A stretch of DNA of 9,439 bases from an uncultured Duganella sp. (lineage in GTDB: Bacteria; Pseudomonadota; Gammaproteobacteria; Burkholderiales; Burkholderiaceae): the NCBI GenBank assembly GCA_946482635.1, contig CAMLSG010000216.1, positions 1 through 9,439 on the forward strand, given 5' to 3'. The notes under the pieces are model-generated. The model had not been told where the DNA came from, searched no databases, and saw nothing but the letters and a program-made list of their open reading frames with translations. The position numbers and the translations under genes were made by a program. Shown piece by piece: positions 1 to 7,411 of the stretch (positions are counted from its first letter, which is position 1; every line of letters begins with the position of its first letter).

Positions 1-614
1 ATGGCCTGGCAGATGGCGCGGTGCTGTTGAAGCAACTGGCCGGACACTTCGGCATCCAGTGCCCGCAAGTTGGAACCATTCAGCGTAATGTGCTCGCGCA
101 AGATCACCAGCACGCTCGCATGCAGGTGCAGGAACATGCTGTTATGCGAAGCGAGCGCGATTGCCTCGTGCAATTGCGCGTCGAGCGCCGCTTCGGCGGC
201 CTCCTGTTCATCCAGGCGAGCCTGTTCCAGCGCTGCCTGCAGGGCGCGGATGCCGGCAAATTCTTCTTCCGTGCCGCGCAGTGCGGCGTAGTAGGCGGTA
301 GCGCCTTCCAGCACACGGCGAAATTCCAGCACGTCGCTCAATAGCGCGGGTTGATCGACCACCAATTGCGCCCATGGCGACGAGGTGCTGGTGCGCAACT
401 GATCGCCCACAAACATGCCCGCACCCGGGCGGCTGCGCAGCAGGCCGCGCGCCACCATCCTCTGCAAGGCTTCGCGTATCGTATTGCGCGACACCGCGAA
501 CTGCTCGGCGAGCATGCGCTCTGACGGCAGTTTGCTGTTGGCAGGATAGCGCCCGTCCAGCAGCGCCATTTCCAGTTGGCGTTGCACTTCTTCTACCAGT
601 CCGTTTGCTTTCAT
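1..614 (-). CDS. lldR: GntR/FadR-family regulator of lactate operon (LldR-like), 3' end cut by window edge
   Basis: Reading down from 614, the frame stays open for 204 codons to the window edge, so the C-terminus is missing (E. coli LldR is about 258 aa). Residues 1-70 form a winged helix-turn-helix of GntR type: LPSERMLAEQFAVSRNTIRE (29-48) is the classic recognition segment, followed by the RGLLRSRPGAGMFV wing. Residues 91-204 are an all-helical FCD effector domain; D145, H149 and H198 (in DAQLHEAI and QQHRAI) fit the usual FCD metal/ligand positions. The ATG is preceded by AGGAG at the usual spacing. It diverges from lutACB-lldP, the typical arrangement for the lactate regulator LldR, and a FadR-type palindrome lies 22 bases upstream of its start. 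Family assignment is secure; lactate as effector is inferred from context. PdhR- or GlcC-like paralogues are the alternatives. Confidence 0.88.
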   Translation of the reverse strand, partial: MKANGLVEEVQRQLEMALLDGRYPANSKLPSERMLAEQFAVSRNTIREALQRMVARGLLRSRPGAGMFVGDQLRTSTSSPWAQLVVDQPALLSDVLEFRRVLEGATAYYAALRGTEEEFAGIRALQAALEQARLDEQEAAEAALDAQLHEAIALASHNSMFLHLHASVLVILREHITLNGSNLRALDAEVSGQLLQQHRAICQA

Positions 615-636
615 CCCACGCTCTCCTTTTGCGGTC

Positions 637-651
637 ACTGGTCCGACCAGT
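637..651. promoter_or_regulatory. Palindromic operator of FadR/LldR type between lldR and lutA
   Basis: ACTGGTCCGACCAGT has perfect 7-bp inverted arms around one central base and contains TGGTCCGACCA, an exact match to the FadR-subfamily consensus TNGTNNNACNA. It sits in the divergent spacer, 22 bases upstream of the regulator start and 70 bases upstream of lutA. The likely role is autoregulation and control of the lactate operon by the adjacent regulator. The palindrome is seen directly; binding is inferred. Confidence 0.75.
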
Positions 652-680
652 TTGCTGCGCCGCCGGCTCCCGGGAATTAT
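652..680 (+). promoter_or_regulatory. Weak candidate promoter for lutA operon
   Basis: TTGCTG (652-657) and AATTAT (675-680) are separated by 17 bases on the plus strand. The -35-like element directly abuts the palindromic operator at 637-651, so regulator binding there could affect polymerase access. Both hexamers are poor (three and four of six), and the -10-like element shares bases with the opposing candidate promoter. Confidence 0.25.
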
Positions 681-704
681 GGGACCTGTCGACGGAATAA
701 GCAA
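676..704 (-). promoter_or_regulatory. Candidate sigma70 promoter for the lldR-like regulator
   Basis: On the minus strand, TTGCTT (704-699) and CATAAT (681-676, five of six to consensus) are separated by 17 bases. Transcription would start near 669, placing the palindrome at 637-651 in the early transcribed region, where a bound repressor could block elongation. The -35 match is weak, so this is tentative. Confidence 0.35.
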
Positions 705-721
705 AACAGAGGAGACGCACC

Positions 722-1516
722 ATGAAGCCCCGACAATACCCATCGCTGGCCGGCCAGCGCAATGTGCACGTGTACCTGTTCGGCACCTGCATCGTTGACC
801 TGTTCATGCCCGAAGCAGGGCTGGACGCAGTGCGCCTGCTGGAACATGAAGGCGTGACCGTCCATTATCCGCGCGGCCAGAGCTGCTGCGGCCAGCCGGC
901 ATACAGCAGCGGCAATCCCGCGCAGGCACGCGCCGTGGCGCGTGCGCAGTTGGATCTGTTCCCGGAGGCTTGGCCCGTCATCGTGCCTTCCGGTTCTTGC
1001 GCGGGCATGATGCGCCATCACTGGCCGGAACTGTTCGGCGACGATCCGCAAGCGGCAGCCAAGGCGCGCGAGCTCGCAGGACGGATTTACGAACTGAGCG
1101 AGTTCCTGCTGCACGTACTTCACATCGACCTCCATGCTGCGACCGTCCAGGCCGAAGAACGCGTCGTGCTCCACACCTCATGTGGTGCCCGGCGCGAAAT
1201 GGGCACCAGGGAGCATGGGGTTGCCTTGCTCGACGCCATGCCCGGCGTGACGCGCGTAGAGCACAAACGCGAATCTGAGTGCTGCGGCTTTGGCGGGACT
1301 TTCTCGCTCAAGCATCCCGACATTTCCGGCGCAATGGTCGCCGACAAAGTAGCTGCCGCCTGCGCAACAGGCTGTACACGCCTGGTCTCTGCCGATTGCG
1401 GGTGCCTGCTCAATATCGGTCACGCAGCGCGGCGCCAGGGCGCGCCGCTACAGGTGGAGCACATGGCCAGCTTCCTGTGGCGTCGCCTTGGCGGCCAGGA
1501 AGGCGGTGCAGCATGA
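722..1516 (+). CDS. lutA: L-lactate utilisation protein A, Cys-rich Fe-S oxidoreductase subunit
   Basis: 264 aa, full length for LutA/LldE (YkgE). The protein has two CCG-type cysteine-rich repeats that bind iron-sulfur or related redox centres in heterodisulfide-reductase-like proteins: C23, C55-C56 (SCCGQPAYSSG), C93, then C154 (HTSCGARR), C187-C188 (ECCGFGG) and C226/C228. With LutB and LutC it forms the flavin-independent L-lactate dehydrogenase (lactate to pyruvate) known in Bacillus, Shewanella and Campylobacter. AGAGGAG at 708-714 lies seven bases before the ATG. It is first in the operon, and its TGA overlaps the lutC ATG. No signal peptide or membrane segment is visible, so it is probably cytoplasmic. 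Confidence 0.93.
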   Translation: MKPRQYPSLAGQRNVHVYLFGTCIVDLFMPEAGLDAVRLLEHEGVTVHYPRGQSCCGQPAYSSGNPAQARAVARAQLDLFPEAWPVIVPSGSCAGMMRHHWPELFGDDPQAAAKARELAGRIYELSEFLLHVLHIDLHAATVQAEERVVLHTSCGARREMGTREHGVALLDAMPGVTRVEHKRESECCGFGGTFSLKHPDISGAMVADKVAAACATGCTRLVSADCGCLLNIGHAARRQGAPLQVEHMASFLWRRLGGQEGGAA

Positions 1517-2214
1517 GCAGCATGGGCGCACGCGAACGTATCCTTGGCGCGCTTCGCGTTGCCGCACCGGCGCCGACGCCGGATAGTCGCGAGCTTGAGC
1601 AGCGCATCAACCGGCACCATGCTCGCGGCCCGTCGCGCAGCGCGACAGCGATGCAGCGTGCGGACGAAATGGAGCGTGTCATGACATCGGTCCGCACCGA
1701 AGTAATGCGCAGCGACGTAAGCGGCTGGCCTGCGCTGCTCGCCGACATGCTGGCGCAGGCAGGCGTGCAACGGATGCTGCTGGATCAAGCTACTGCCGAA
1801 GGTGCGGCCCTGCATGCTGCGCTTTCCCCATCCGTGCAAATGCTCCCGTTCTCGCAGCCGCTGGAAGCGTGGAAGGATTCCCTGTTCTCCACTGTGGACG
1901 CCGGCTTTACCGTGGCACGCTCCGGCATTGCAGCCACCGGCACGCTGGTGCTGGCGCCCGATGCAGGTACGCCGCGCACCGTTTCGCTGGTACCGCCGCT
2001 GCATGTGGCCCTGGTATATGCCAGCAAACTGCATGCCGACCTGCATTCAGCCATGCACGCCGAACATTGGAGCGACGGCATGCCGACCAACCTGGTGCTG
2101 GTGTCGGGACCTTCAAAAACATCGGATATCCAGCAAACCCTGGCCTATGGCGCACACGGTCCGCGTGCGCTGTGGGTTGTGATTGTCGACGATGTGCTGG
2201 AGGTTCAGGCATGA
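1513..2214 (+). CDS. lutC: L-lactate utilisation protein C, LUD domain
   Basis: 233 aa from the ATG at 1513, which overlaps the lutA stop (ATGA); AGGAAGG at 1497-1503 precedes it. The same frame is open further upstream inside lutA, but coupling and normal LutC length (about 230-240 aa) support 1513; ATG 1522 is a minor alternative. The LUD (DUF162) domain fills the C-terminal two thirds, with GFTVARSGIAATGTLVL (131-147), GPSKTSDIQ (199-207) and GAHGP (213-217), all hallmarks of LutC/LldG (YkgG). It has no Cys clusters, consistent with the family, and its exact biochemical role within the LutABC complex is not settled. The N-terminal 60 residues are Arg-rich and poorly conserved in type. Its position before lutB, giving the order A-C-B, differs from the A-B-C order of Bacillus and E. 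coli ykgEFG. Confidence 0.92.
   Translation: MSSMGARERILGALRVAAPAPTPDSRELEQRINRHHARGPSRSATAMQRADEMERVMTSVRTEVMRSDVSGWPALLADMLAQAGVQRMLLDQATAEGAALHAALSPSVQMLPFSQPLEAWKDSLFSTVDAGFTVARSGIAATGTLVLAPDAGTPRTVSLVPPLHVALVYASKLHADLHSAMHAEHWSDGMPTNLVLVSGPSKTSDIQQTLAYGAHGPRALWVVIVDDVLEVQA
2199..2203 (+). promoter_or_regulatory. lutB ribosome binding site
   Basis: GGAGG seven bases before the ATG at 2211, inside the end of lutC. With the ATGA overlap it decides the lutB start over the longer open frame that begins inside lutC. Confidence 0.7.
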
Positions 2215-3656
2215 ACGCACGGCCAATGCATTTTGTCTCGCCAGCCGATTTCCGCGAACGGGTCAGCGGTGCCCTGCAGGACCAGGCGCTGCGCACCAGC
2301 ATGCGCGGTGCGATGGAATTCCTGCAGACCAAGCGCAGCACCCAGTTCCAGGATGCCGACGAGCTGGAGCAACTGCGCGACCTGGGTGAGGCGATACGCC
2401 AGCATGCGCTGGCCAACCTGCCGGACCTGCTGGTGCAGTTCGAATCCAGCCTGCAGGCGCTCGGCGTGCAGGTACATTGGGCGTCCACGGCGGACGAGGC
2501 CAACGCCATCATTCACGGCATCGCGCAGCGGCGCGGCGCACGCAGCATCGTCAAAGGCAAGTCGATGGCCAGCGAAGAGGTGGAACTGAACCACTACATG
2601 GCTGAACGTGGCATCGAGTGCATCGAATCGGACATGGGCGAATACATTGTGCAGCTGGCGGAGGAAAAGCCGTCGCACATCGTCATGCCGGCGCTGCACA
2701 AGACGCGCGCCGAGATTGGGGCCCTGTTCGAGCGTCACCTGCCCGGCACGCCCTACACCGAAGACGTCGATACGCTGATCCTGGCCGGCCGCCGTTCCCT
2801 GCGCCAGAAATTCGCTGATGCAGACATTGGCCTGTCCGGCGTCAACTTCGCCGCCGCCGATACCGGTACCCTGTGGCTGGTGGAGAACGAAGGCAATGGC
2901 CGCCTCTCGACCACCGTGCCTGACGTGCATATAGCCCTGATGGGCATTGAAAAGGTGGTGGCCAGGCTGGAGCACATCGTACCGCTGGCAAGCCTGCTGA
3001 CCCGCTCTGCCACCGGGCAGTCGATCACCACCTATTTCAACCTGATCACCGGCCCACGCCGCGCCGGCGAACTGGATGGCCCGCGCGAAATGCATGTGGT
3101 GCTGCTCGATAACGGCCGTTCCCAGGCCTATGCCGACCAGCAGTTGCGCGCCACGTTGCAGTGCATTCGCTGCGGTGCCTGCATGAACCATTGCCCGGTC
3201 TATGAACGTGTGGGCGGGCATGCATACGGCACTACCTACCCGGGGCCGATCGGCAAGATCATCTCGCCGCATTTGCTGGGCCTGGAGGAGACCGCCGACC
3301 TGGTGACGGCGTCCAGCCTGTGCGGCGCCTGTGCCGAAGTGTGTCCGGTGCGCATACCGATTCCTTCCCTGCTCGTGCGGCTGCGTACCGAGGCTAACCG
3401 CGATCCGGAGCAGCAGGTCGACCAACCGCTGCGTGGGCAGGGCGCAAGCTTCAGCCGCGGGGAACAGCTGGTGTGGCGTTTCTGGAGCGGCGCCTTCGCG
3501 CGCCCTTTGGCGTATCGCTGGTTCCGCTGGCTGGCGACCCGGTTGCGCGCTTTCACACCGTCCGCACAAATGGGGTGGACACGCCACCGCGAGCCGTTGG
3601 TGCCTGCACGCCGCAGCCTTTCCGAGCTGCTGCGGGAAAGGGGGCAGGCGGAGTAA
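2211..3656 (+). CDS. lutB: L-lactate utilisation protein B, LUD domain plus two [4Fe-4S] clusters
   Basis: 481 aa, matching LutB/LldF (YkgF, about 475 aa). The N-terminal two thirds are a LUD domain (for example [19 protein letters not shown] and [17 protein letters not shown]). Two ferredoxin-type motifs follow: C318-x2-C321-x2-C324-x3-C328-P ([12 protein letters not shown]) and C371-x2-C374-x3-C378-P (CGACAEVCP). These can carry electrons from lactate oxidation towards the respiratory chain. The start overlaps the lutC stop (ATGA) and has a good GGAGG. The C-terminal 80 residues are Arg/Trp-rich without a recognised motif, which is common in the family. lldP follows 47 bases downstream with no terminator between, so they are probably cotranscribed. 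Confidence 0.94.
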   Translation: MNARPMHFVSPADFRERVSGALQDQALRTSMRGAMEFLQTKRSTQFQDADELEQLRDLGEAIRQHALANLPDLLVQFESSLQALGVQVHWASTADEANAIIHGIAQRRGARSIVKGKSMASEEVELNHYMAERGIECIESDMGEYIVQLAEEKPSHIVMPALHKTRAEIGALFERHLPGTPYTEDVDTLILAGRRSLRQKFADADIGLSGVNFAAADTGTLWLVENEGNGRLSTTVPDVHIALMGIEKVVARLEHIVPLASLLTRSATGQSITTYFNLITGPRRAGELDGPREMHVVLLDNGRSQAYADQQLRATLQCIRCGACMNHCPVYERVGGHAYGTTYPGPIGKIISPHLLGLEETADLVTASSLCGACAEVCPVRIPIPSLLVRLRTEANRDPEQQVDQPLRGQGASFSRGEQLVWRFWSGAFARPLAYRWFRWLATRLRAFTPSAQMGWTRHREPLVPARRSLSELLRERGQAE

Positions 3657-3689
3657 GGATTTGTTGGACCCATAAGAATTTCATAACTT

Positions 3690-3696
3690 GGAGGAG
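3690..3696 (+). promoter_or_regulatory. lldP ribosome binding site
   Basis: GGAGGAG seven bases before ATG 3704. It fixes the permease start; the frame is open back to 3473, but that upstream part is out-of-frame lutB sequence. Confidence 0.75.
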
Positions 3697-3703
3697 AGTA
3701 CCC

Positions 3704-5416
3704 ATGCAAACCTGGAACCAGATTTATGCCCCATTGGGCAGCCTATGGCTGTCGGCGCTAGCCGCCGCCATTCCCATTCTTTTCTTTTTCATCGCGCTGG
3801 CTGTCTGGCGCATCAAAGGCCATATCGCCGCCGCAGTGACGCTGGCACTGGCCCTGGCCGTCGCCATCTTTGCGTATGGCATGCCGGTGCCGCAGGCGCT
3901 TGCCGCAGCCGGCTTCGGCTTCGCCTACGGCCTGTGGCCCATCGCCTGGATCATTATCAGTGCGGTGTTCCTGTACAAGGTCGTTGAGCGCACCGGCCAG
4001 CTCGAGATCATCCGCGCGTCTGTGGTGTCGATTACGGACGACCAGCGGCTGCAGATGCTGCTGATCGGCTTTTCCTTCGGCGCCTTCCTGGAAGGGGCGG
4101 CAGGCTTTGGCGCACCGGTGGCGATCACTTCGGCGCTGCTGGTCGGACTGGGTTTCAACCCGCTGTATGCGGCCGGCCTGTGCCTGATTGCGAATACCGC
4201 TCCGGTCGCATTCGGCGCCATGGGCATTCCGATTATCGTGGCAGGGCAGGTCACCGGCCTCGATGCGATGAACATCGGCGCCATGGCAGGCCGCCAGCTG
4301 CCGCTGCTGTCGCTGCTGGTCCCGTTCTGGCTGGTGTTCATGATGGACGGTAAGCGCGGCATCAAGGAAACCTGGCCGGCAGCGCTGGTGGCGGGCGGCA
4401 GTTTCGCGATCACGCAGTACATCACCTCCAACTACATTGGCCCTGAACTGCCGGACATCACTTCTGCCCTCGTCAGCCTGGGCGCCCTGACCGGCTTCCT
4501 CAAGGTATGGCAACCCGCCAGCGCCAAGGCGGGAGCCCGCAGCGCCATTTCGATGGGCGGCGGCACGGCGGCCCTGTCGCCTTTCGGCGGCGCAGCTGCA
4601 GGCGGCAGCGAGCCGCGCAGCCGCAGCAAATCACCGTACAGCACTGCGCAAACGGTGCGTGCCTGGGCGCCGTTTGGCCTGCTGACCGCTGTGGTGACAG
4701 TGTGGAGCCTGCCTCAGTTCAAGGCGCTGTTTGCGGCCAAGGGAGCGCTGGCCGGAACGGTCCTGAAGTTCCACGTGCCTTACCTGGACATGATGGTCAT
4801 CAAGATGACGCCGATCGTCGCCGCACCTAAAGCATACGAAGCGATTTTCAAGCTGGACCTGATCTCGGCAGTCGGCACGGCGATCCTGATCTCGACCCTG
4901 CTGTCGATGGTCTTGCTGCGCTTTAGCCTGGGCAATGGCTTGCGCGCCTTGCGTGACACCGTGCTTGAACTGCGCCGGCCGGTGCTGTCGATTGGCCTGG
5001 TGCTGGCGTTTGCGTTTGTCGCCAATTATTCGGGCATGTCGTCCACGCTGGCACTGGTGCTGGCCGGCACCGGCGCGGCGTTCCCGTTCTTCTCGCCTTT
5101 CCTCGGCTGGCTGGGCGTGTTCCTGACCGGCTCCGACACTTCATCGAATGCCTTGTTCTGCTCCCTGCAGAATACGACCGCGCACCAGGTCGGGGTTTCC
5201 GACACGCTGCTGGTAGCCGCGAACACCACCGGCGGCGTGACCGGCAAGATGATCTCGCCGCAGTCGATTGCGGTTGCCTGCGCTGCGACTGGCCTGGTCG
5301 GGCGGGAATCCGAATTGTTCCGCTTTACGCTCAAACATAGCCTTCTGTTTGCCGCCATCGTAGGCTTGATGACGGTCCTGCAGGCCTACGTGTTTACCGG
5401 AATGGTGCCGCACTGA
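3704..5416 (+). CDS. lldP: L-lactate permease (LldP family, proton symporter)
   Basis: 570 aa integral inner-membrane protein of the lactate permease family (TC 2.A.14), slightly longer than E. coli LldP (551 aa). It is hydrophobic throughout, with about a dozen or more membrane helices. Family signatures include [20 protein letters not shown] (122-141) and the C-terminal [10 protein letters not shown] segment from residue 476, followed by [11 protein letters not shown] and [13 protein letters not shown]. It imports L-lactate (the family also takes D-lactate and glycolate) with protons, supplying the LutABC enzymes encoded just upstream. Residues 272-311 are a Gly/Ala/Ser/Arg-rich low-complexity stretch between helices, probably a cytoplasmic loop, which accounts for most of the extra length. 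The start is chosen from its strong Shine-Dalgarno and typical [14 protein letters not shown]-terminus. Confidence 0.95.
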   Translation: MQTWNQIYAPLGSLWLSALAAAIPILFFFIALAVWRIKGHIAAAVTLALALAVAIFAYGMPVPQALAAAGFGFAYGLWPIAWIIISAVFLYKVVERTGQLEIIRASVVSITDDQRLQMLLIGFSFGAFLEGAAGFGAPVAITSALLVGLGFNPLYAAGLCLIANTAPVAFGAMGIPIIVAGQVTGLDAMNIGAMAGRQLPLLSLLVPFWLVFMMDGKRGIKETWPAALVAGGSFAITQYITSNYIGPELPDITSALVSLGALTGFLKVWQPASAKAGARSAISMGGGTAALSPFGGAAAGGSEPRSRSKSPYSTAQTVRAWAPFGLLTAVVTVWSLPQFKALFAAKGALAGTVLKFHVPYLDMMVIKMTPIVAAPKAYEAIFKLDLISAVGTAILISTLLSMVLLRFSLGNGLRALRDTVLELRRPVLSIGLVLAFAFVANYSGMSSTLALVLAGTGAAFPFFSPFLGWLGVFLTGSDTSSNALFCSLQNTTAHQVGVSDTLLVAANTTGGVTGKMISPQSIAVACAATGLVGRESELFRFTLKHSLLFAAIVGLMTVLQAYVFTGMVPH

Positions 5417-5434
5417 CGCGCACCTGTTGGCCAG

Positions 5435-5477
5435 GGCCTGTCCTTGCGCAATGAAGGCAGGGCAGGCCTTTTCCTTT
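5435..5477 (+). terminator. Probable rho-independent terminator of the lactate operon
   Basis: GGCCTG (5435-5440) pairs with CAGGCC (5463-5468), and CCTT (5442-5445) with AAGG (5454-5457) inside, leaving an asymmetric internal loop. TTTTCCTTT follows directly. It starts 18 bases after the lldP stop. The stem is interrupted and the T tract is broken by two C residues, so strength is uncertain. Confidence 0.6.
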
Positions 5478-5478
5478 C

Positions 5479-5626
5479 GAAAGTCTCAAAACAGACATAC
5501 AACAGAAAGTTGTCTCAATTTTGTAGAAACGTTGACTAGCTCCATGCAACCTAGCTAGTGTTGGTATTCGAGCCGGAGAAACCGGACGACAAAACACAAG
5601 ACAATCACGGGACTAATGGAGCAAAA
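5479..5626 (+). promoter_or_regulatory. Upstream region of the metalloprotease gene with small repeats
   Basis: This leader is AT-richer than its surroundings. It contains a perfect small hairpin ACAAC-AGAAA-GTTGT (5499-5513), a 7-base direct repeat GTCTCAA (5483-5489 and 5512-5518), a -35-like TTGACT (5532-5537) with no convincing -10 at normal spacing, and an inverted repeat ACTAGCT/AGCTAGT (5535-5541 and 5553-5559). The promoter of the protease is expected here; its exact position is not resolved. Confidence 0.4.
5618..5621 (+). promoter_or_regulatory. Metalloprotease ribosome binding site
   Basis: GGAG five bases before ATG 5627. Together with the signal peptide that begins at this ATG it decides the start; the frame runs open to about 5558 but gives a charged, non-secretory extension. 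Confidence 0.65.
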
Positions 5627-7354
5627 ATGAAGATTCGCAAGACCCTGATCGCAGCAGCGATCACGCTTGTAGCAGCACAAGCTGGCGCCGCCAGCATGAT
5701 GGCCAGCCCAGTCGCATTCTCCGCCCAGGAGAAGGCGCGCCTGCTGGCAACCCTGAACGGCGAGCGCGGCAAATTCGGCCTGGATGCCGACCATGGCTAC
5801 AGCATCGCCTCCCAGCACCCAGGCGCTTCGGGCCAGGCAATCAGCCGCATGAACCACACCTACAAGGGCGTGCGCATCTTCGAATCCGAGTCCGTGGTCG
5901 TGACCGACAAGGGCGGCAATATTGTTGGCGAATCGGTGACCGACCGCCGCGCCAGCCTGTCGGCCAAGCGCTTCGACGTGAAGCCAACCCTGTCCGGCAC
6001 CGCCGCCATTTCCAAAGCAATGGCGACCCTGCCGGCTGCCGCCAGCCACATCGATCCACCTTCCGCTGAACTGATCATCTTCCCGGTCATGACGACCGTG
6101 CGCGCAGCCGGCGCCGAAAACAAGGCCGAAGCCGACCTGAATGCGCTGGACGTGAAAGACGTGGTAAGCAGCTACCAGCTCGCCTACCTGGTGAAGACCC
6201 GCATGACCAAAGGCCAGGAAGCCGTATTCCACAACACCATCGTGAACGCCAAAGACGGCAGCCTGCTGGACCAGTGGAGCATGGTACAGAGCGTAGTGGG
6301 CACCGGCCATAGCCAGTACAACGGCGACGTGCCGATCCAGACCACCCTGTCCGGCACCACCTACCAGATGCTGGATTCGACACGCGGCGTCGGCGGCCAG
6401 TTCGGCGGCGCGGCGATCACCAACGCCAACCACGCTTCGACTTCCAACCCGACTCCTGGCGTGATCTACACCAACAGCACCAACGTATGGGGCGATGGCC
6501 AGAACTACATCAGCGGCGGCAGCACCACCAACGCCAACGGCCAGACCGCTGCCGTGAATGCGCTGTGGGGCCTGCAGAACACCTACGACACCATGAACAA
6601 CGTGCTGGGCTGGAAGTCGCTGGATGGTAACAACACCGCGACCTATATCGCTGTTCACGTGGGCACCGCTTACGACAACGCCTTCTACACCGATTCCTGC
6701 AAGTGCATGTACATCGGCGACGGCTCCAGCTTCTATAGCCTGGGTTCGATCGACGTGATCGGCCACGAAATGGGCCATGGCGTGACCGCTGCAACCTCCA
6801 ACCTGACCTACCGCGGCGAGTCCGGCGGCCTGAACGAATCTTCGTCCGACATCAACGGCGAAGCAGTCGAAGCTTACGCACGCAACGGCGGCACCGGCAG
6901 CGTCGTCAATGCCGGCAACGACTGGATGATGGGCAAGGAAATCTCGAAGACCGGTACGCCGCTGCGCTGGCTGTACAAGCCAAGCAAGGACGGCAAGAGC
7001 CCGAACGCATGGAGCACTTCCCTGAAGCGCCTGGATCCGCACTACAGCAGCGGTCCTAACAACCGCATGTTCTACTTCCTGGCCATGGGTTCGAGCTCGG
7101 TGTCCACCAGCGACTACTACTCGCAATACCTGACCCAGGCTCCGAAGAACATGACCGGTATCGGCATCGACAAGGCCTACCGCATCTGGTTCAAGGCCAA
7201 CACCACCAAGCTGACCTCCGGCTCCACCTACGCTGACGCACGTGCGGCCGTGGTGGCGGCAGCACAGGAACTGTATGGCGTGGGCAGCGTGGAAGCCAAG
7301 GCGGCAATGCGCGCTTACGCTGCGATCAACGTGGGTACCGACGTGGCTGAATAA
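5627..7354 (+). CDS. Secreted M4 (thermolysin-family) zinc metalloprotease precursor
   Basis: 575 aa. Residues 1-22 are a clear Sec signal peptide (MKIRKTLIAAAITLVAAQAGAA). An N-terminal propeptide (FTP/PepSY type, about 25-220) acts as chaperone and inhibitor in this family and is removed on maturation. The mature enzyme begins near residue 223 (VVGTGHSQYNG). The zinc site is complete: H380-E381-x2-H384 (VIGHEMGHGVT), with third ligand E404 in GGLNESSSDINGEAVE, 20 residues on as in thermolysin. The transition-state His is H472 in PHYSSGPNNR. No C-terminal PPC or other accessory domain is present; the chain ends about where the M4 catalytic domain ends. A C-x-C pair (DSCKCMY) lies before the active site. 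It probably degrades extracellular proteins for nutrition. It is monocistronic, bounded by a terminator on each side. Confidence 0.94.
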   Translation: MKIRKTLIAAAITLVAAQAGAASMMASPVAFSAQEKARLLATLNGERGKFGLDADHGYSIASQHPGASGQAISRMNHTYKGVRIFESESVVVTDKGGNIVGESVTDRRASLSAKRFDVKPTLSGTAAISKAMATLPAAASHIDPPSAELIIFPVMTTVRAAGAENKAEADLNALDVKDVVSSYQLAYLVKTRMTKGQEAVFHNTIVNAKDGSLLDQWSMVQSVVGTGHSQYNGDVPIQTTLSGTTYQMLDSTRGVGGQFGGAAITNANHASTSNPTPGVIYTNSTNVWGDGQNYISGGSTTNANGQTAAVNALWGLQNTYDTMNNVLGWKSLDGNNTATYIAVHVGTAYDNAFYTDSCKCMYIGDGSSFYSLGSIDVIGHEMGHGVTAATSNLTYRGESGGLNESSSDINGEAVEAYARNGGTGSVVNAGNDWMMGKEISKTGTPLRWLYKPSKDGKSPNAWSTSLKRLDPHYSSGPNNRMFYFLAMGSSSVSTSDYYSQYLTQAPKNMTGIGIDKAYRIWFKANTTKLTSGSTYADARAAVVAAAQELYGVGSVEAKAAMRAYAAINVGTDVAE

Positions 7355-7374
7355 GCCGTCGGGAACTGAACGAG

Positions 7375-7407
7375 AACCGCCAGGGTGACCTGGCGGTTTT
7401 TTTTTTT
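7375..7407 (+). terminator. Strong rho-independent terminator of the metalloprotease gene
   Basis: AACCGCCAGG (7375-7384), GTGA loop, CCTGGCGGTT (7389-7398): a perfect 10-bp stem with a tetraloop, merging into an 11-T run (7397-7407). It sits 20 bases after the protease stop and only five bases from the stop of the convergent RT gene. On the minus strand the stem has no T tract after it, so it terminates the protease side only. Confidence 0.95.
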
Positions 7408-7411
7408 CGTC

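Noticed and set aside
2205..3587. A 460-codon open frame antisense to lutB
   Set aside because: It is a shadow of a clearly identified LutB with two iron-sulfur motifs; the antisense product has no recognisable family.
5555..7126. A 523-codon open frame antisense to the metalloprotease
   Set aside because: It mirrors a real GC-rich gene whose third positions suppress stops on the other strand. Its protein is Val/Ala/Gly/His-rich with no motif, and the sense strand has a complete M4 enzyme.
7375..7407. Bidirectional terminator serving both the protease and the RT
   Set aside because: The T tract exists only on the plus strand; reading from the RT side the stem is followed by mixed sequence.
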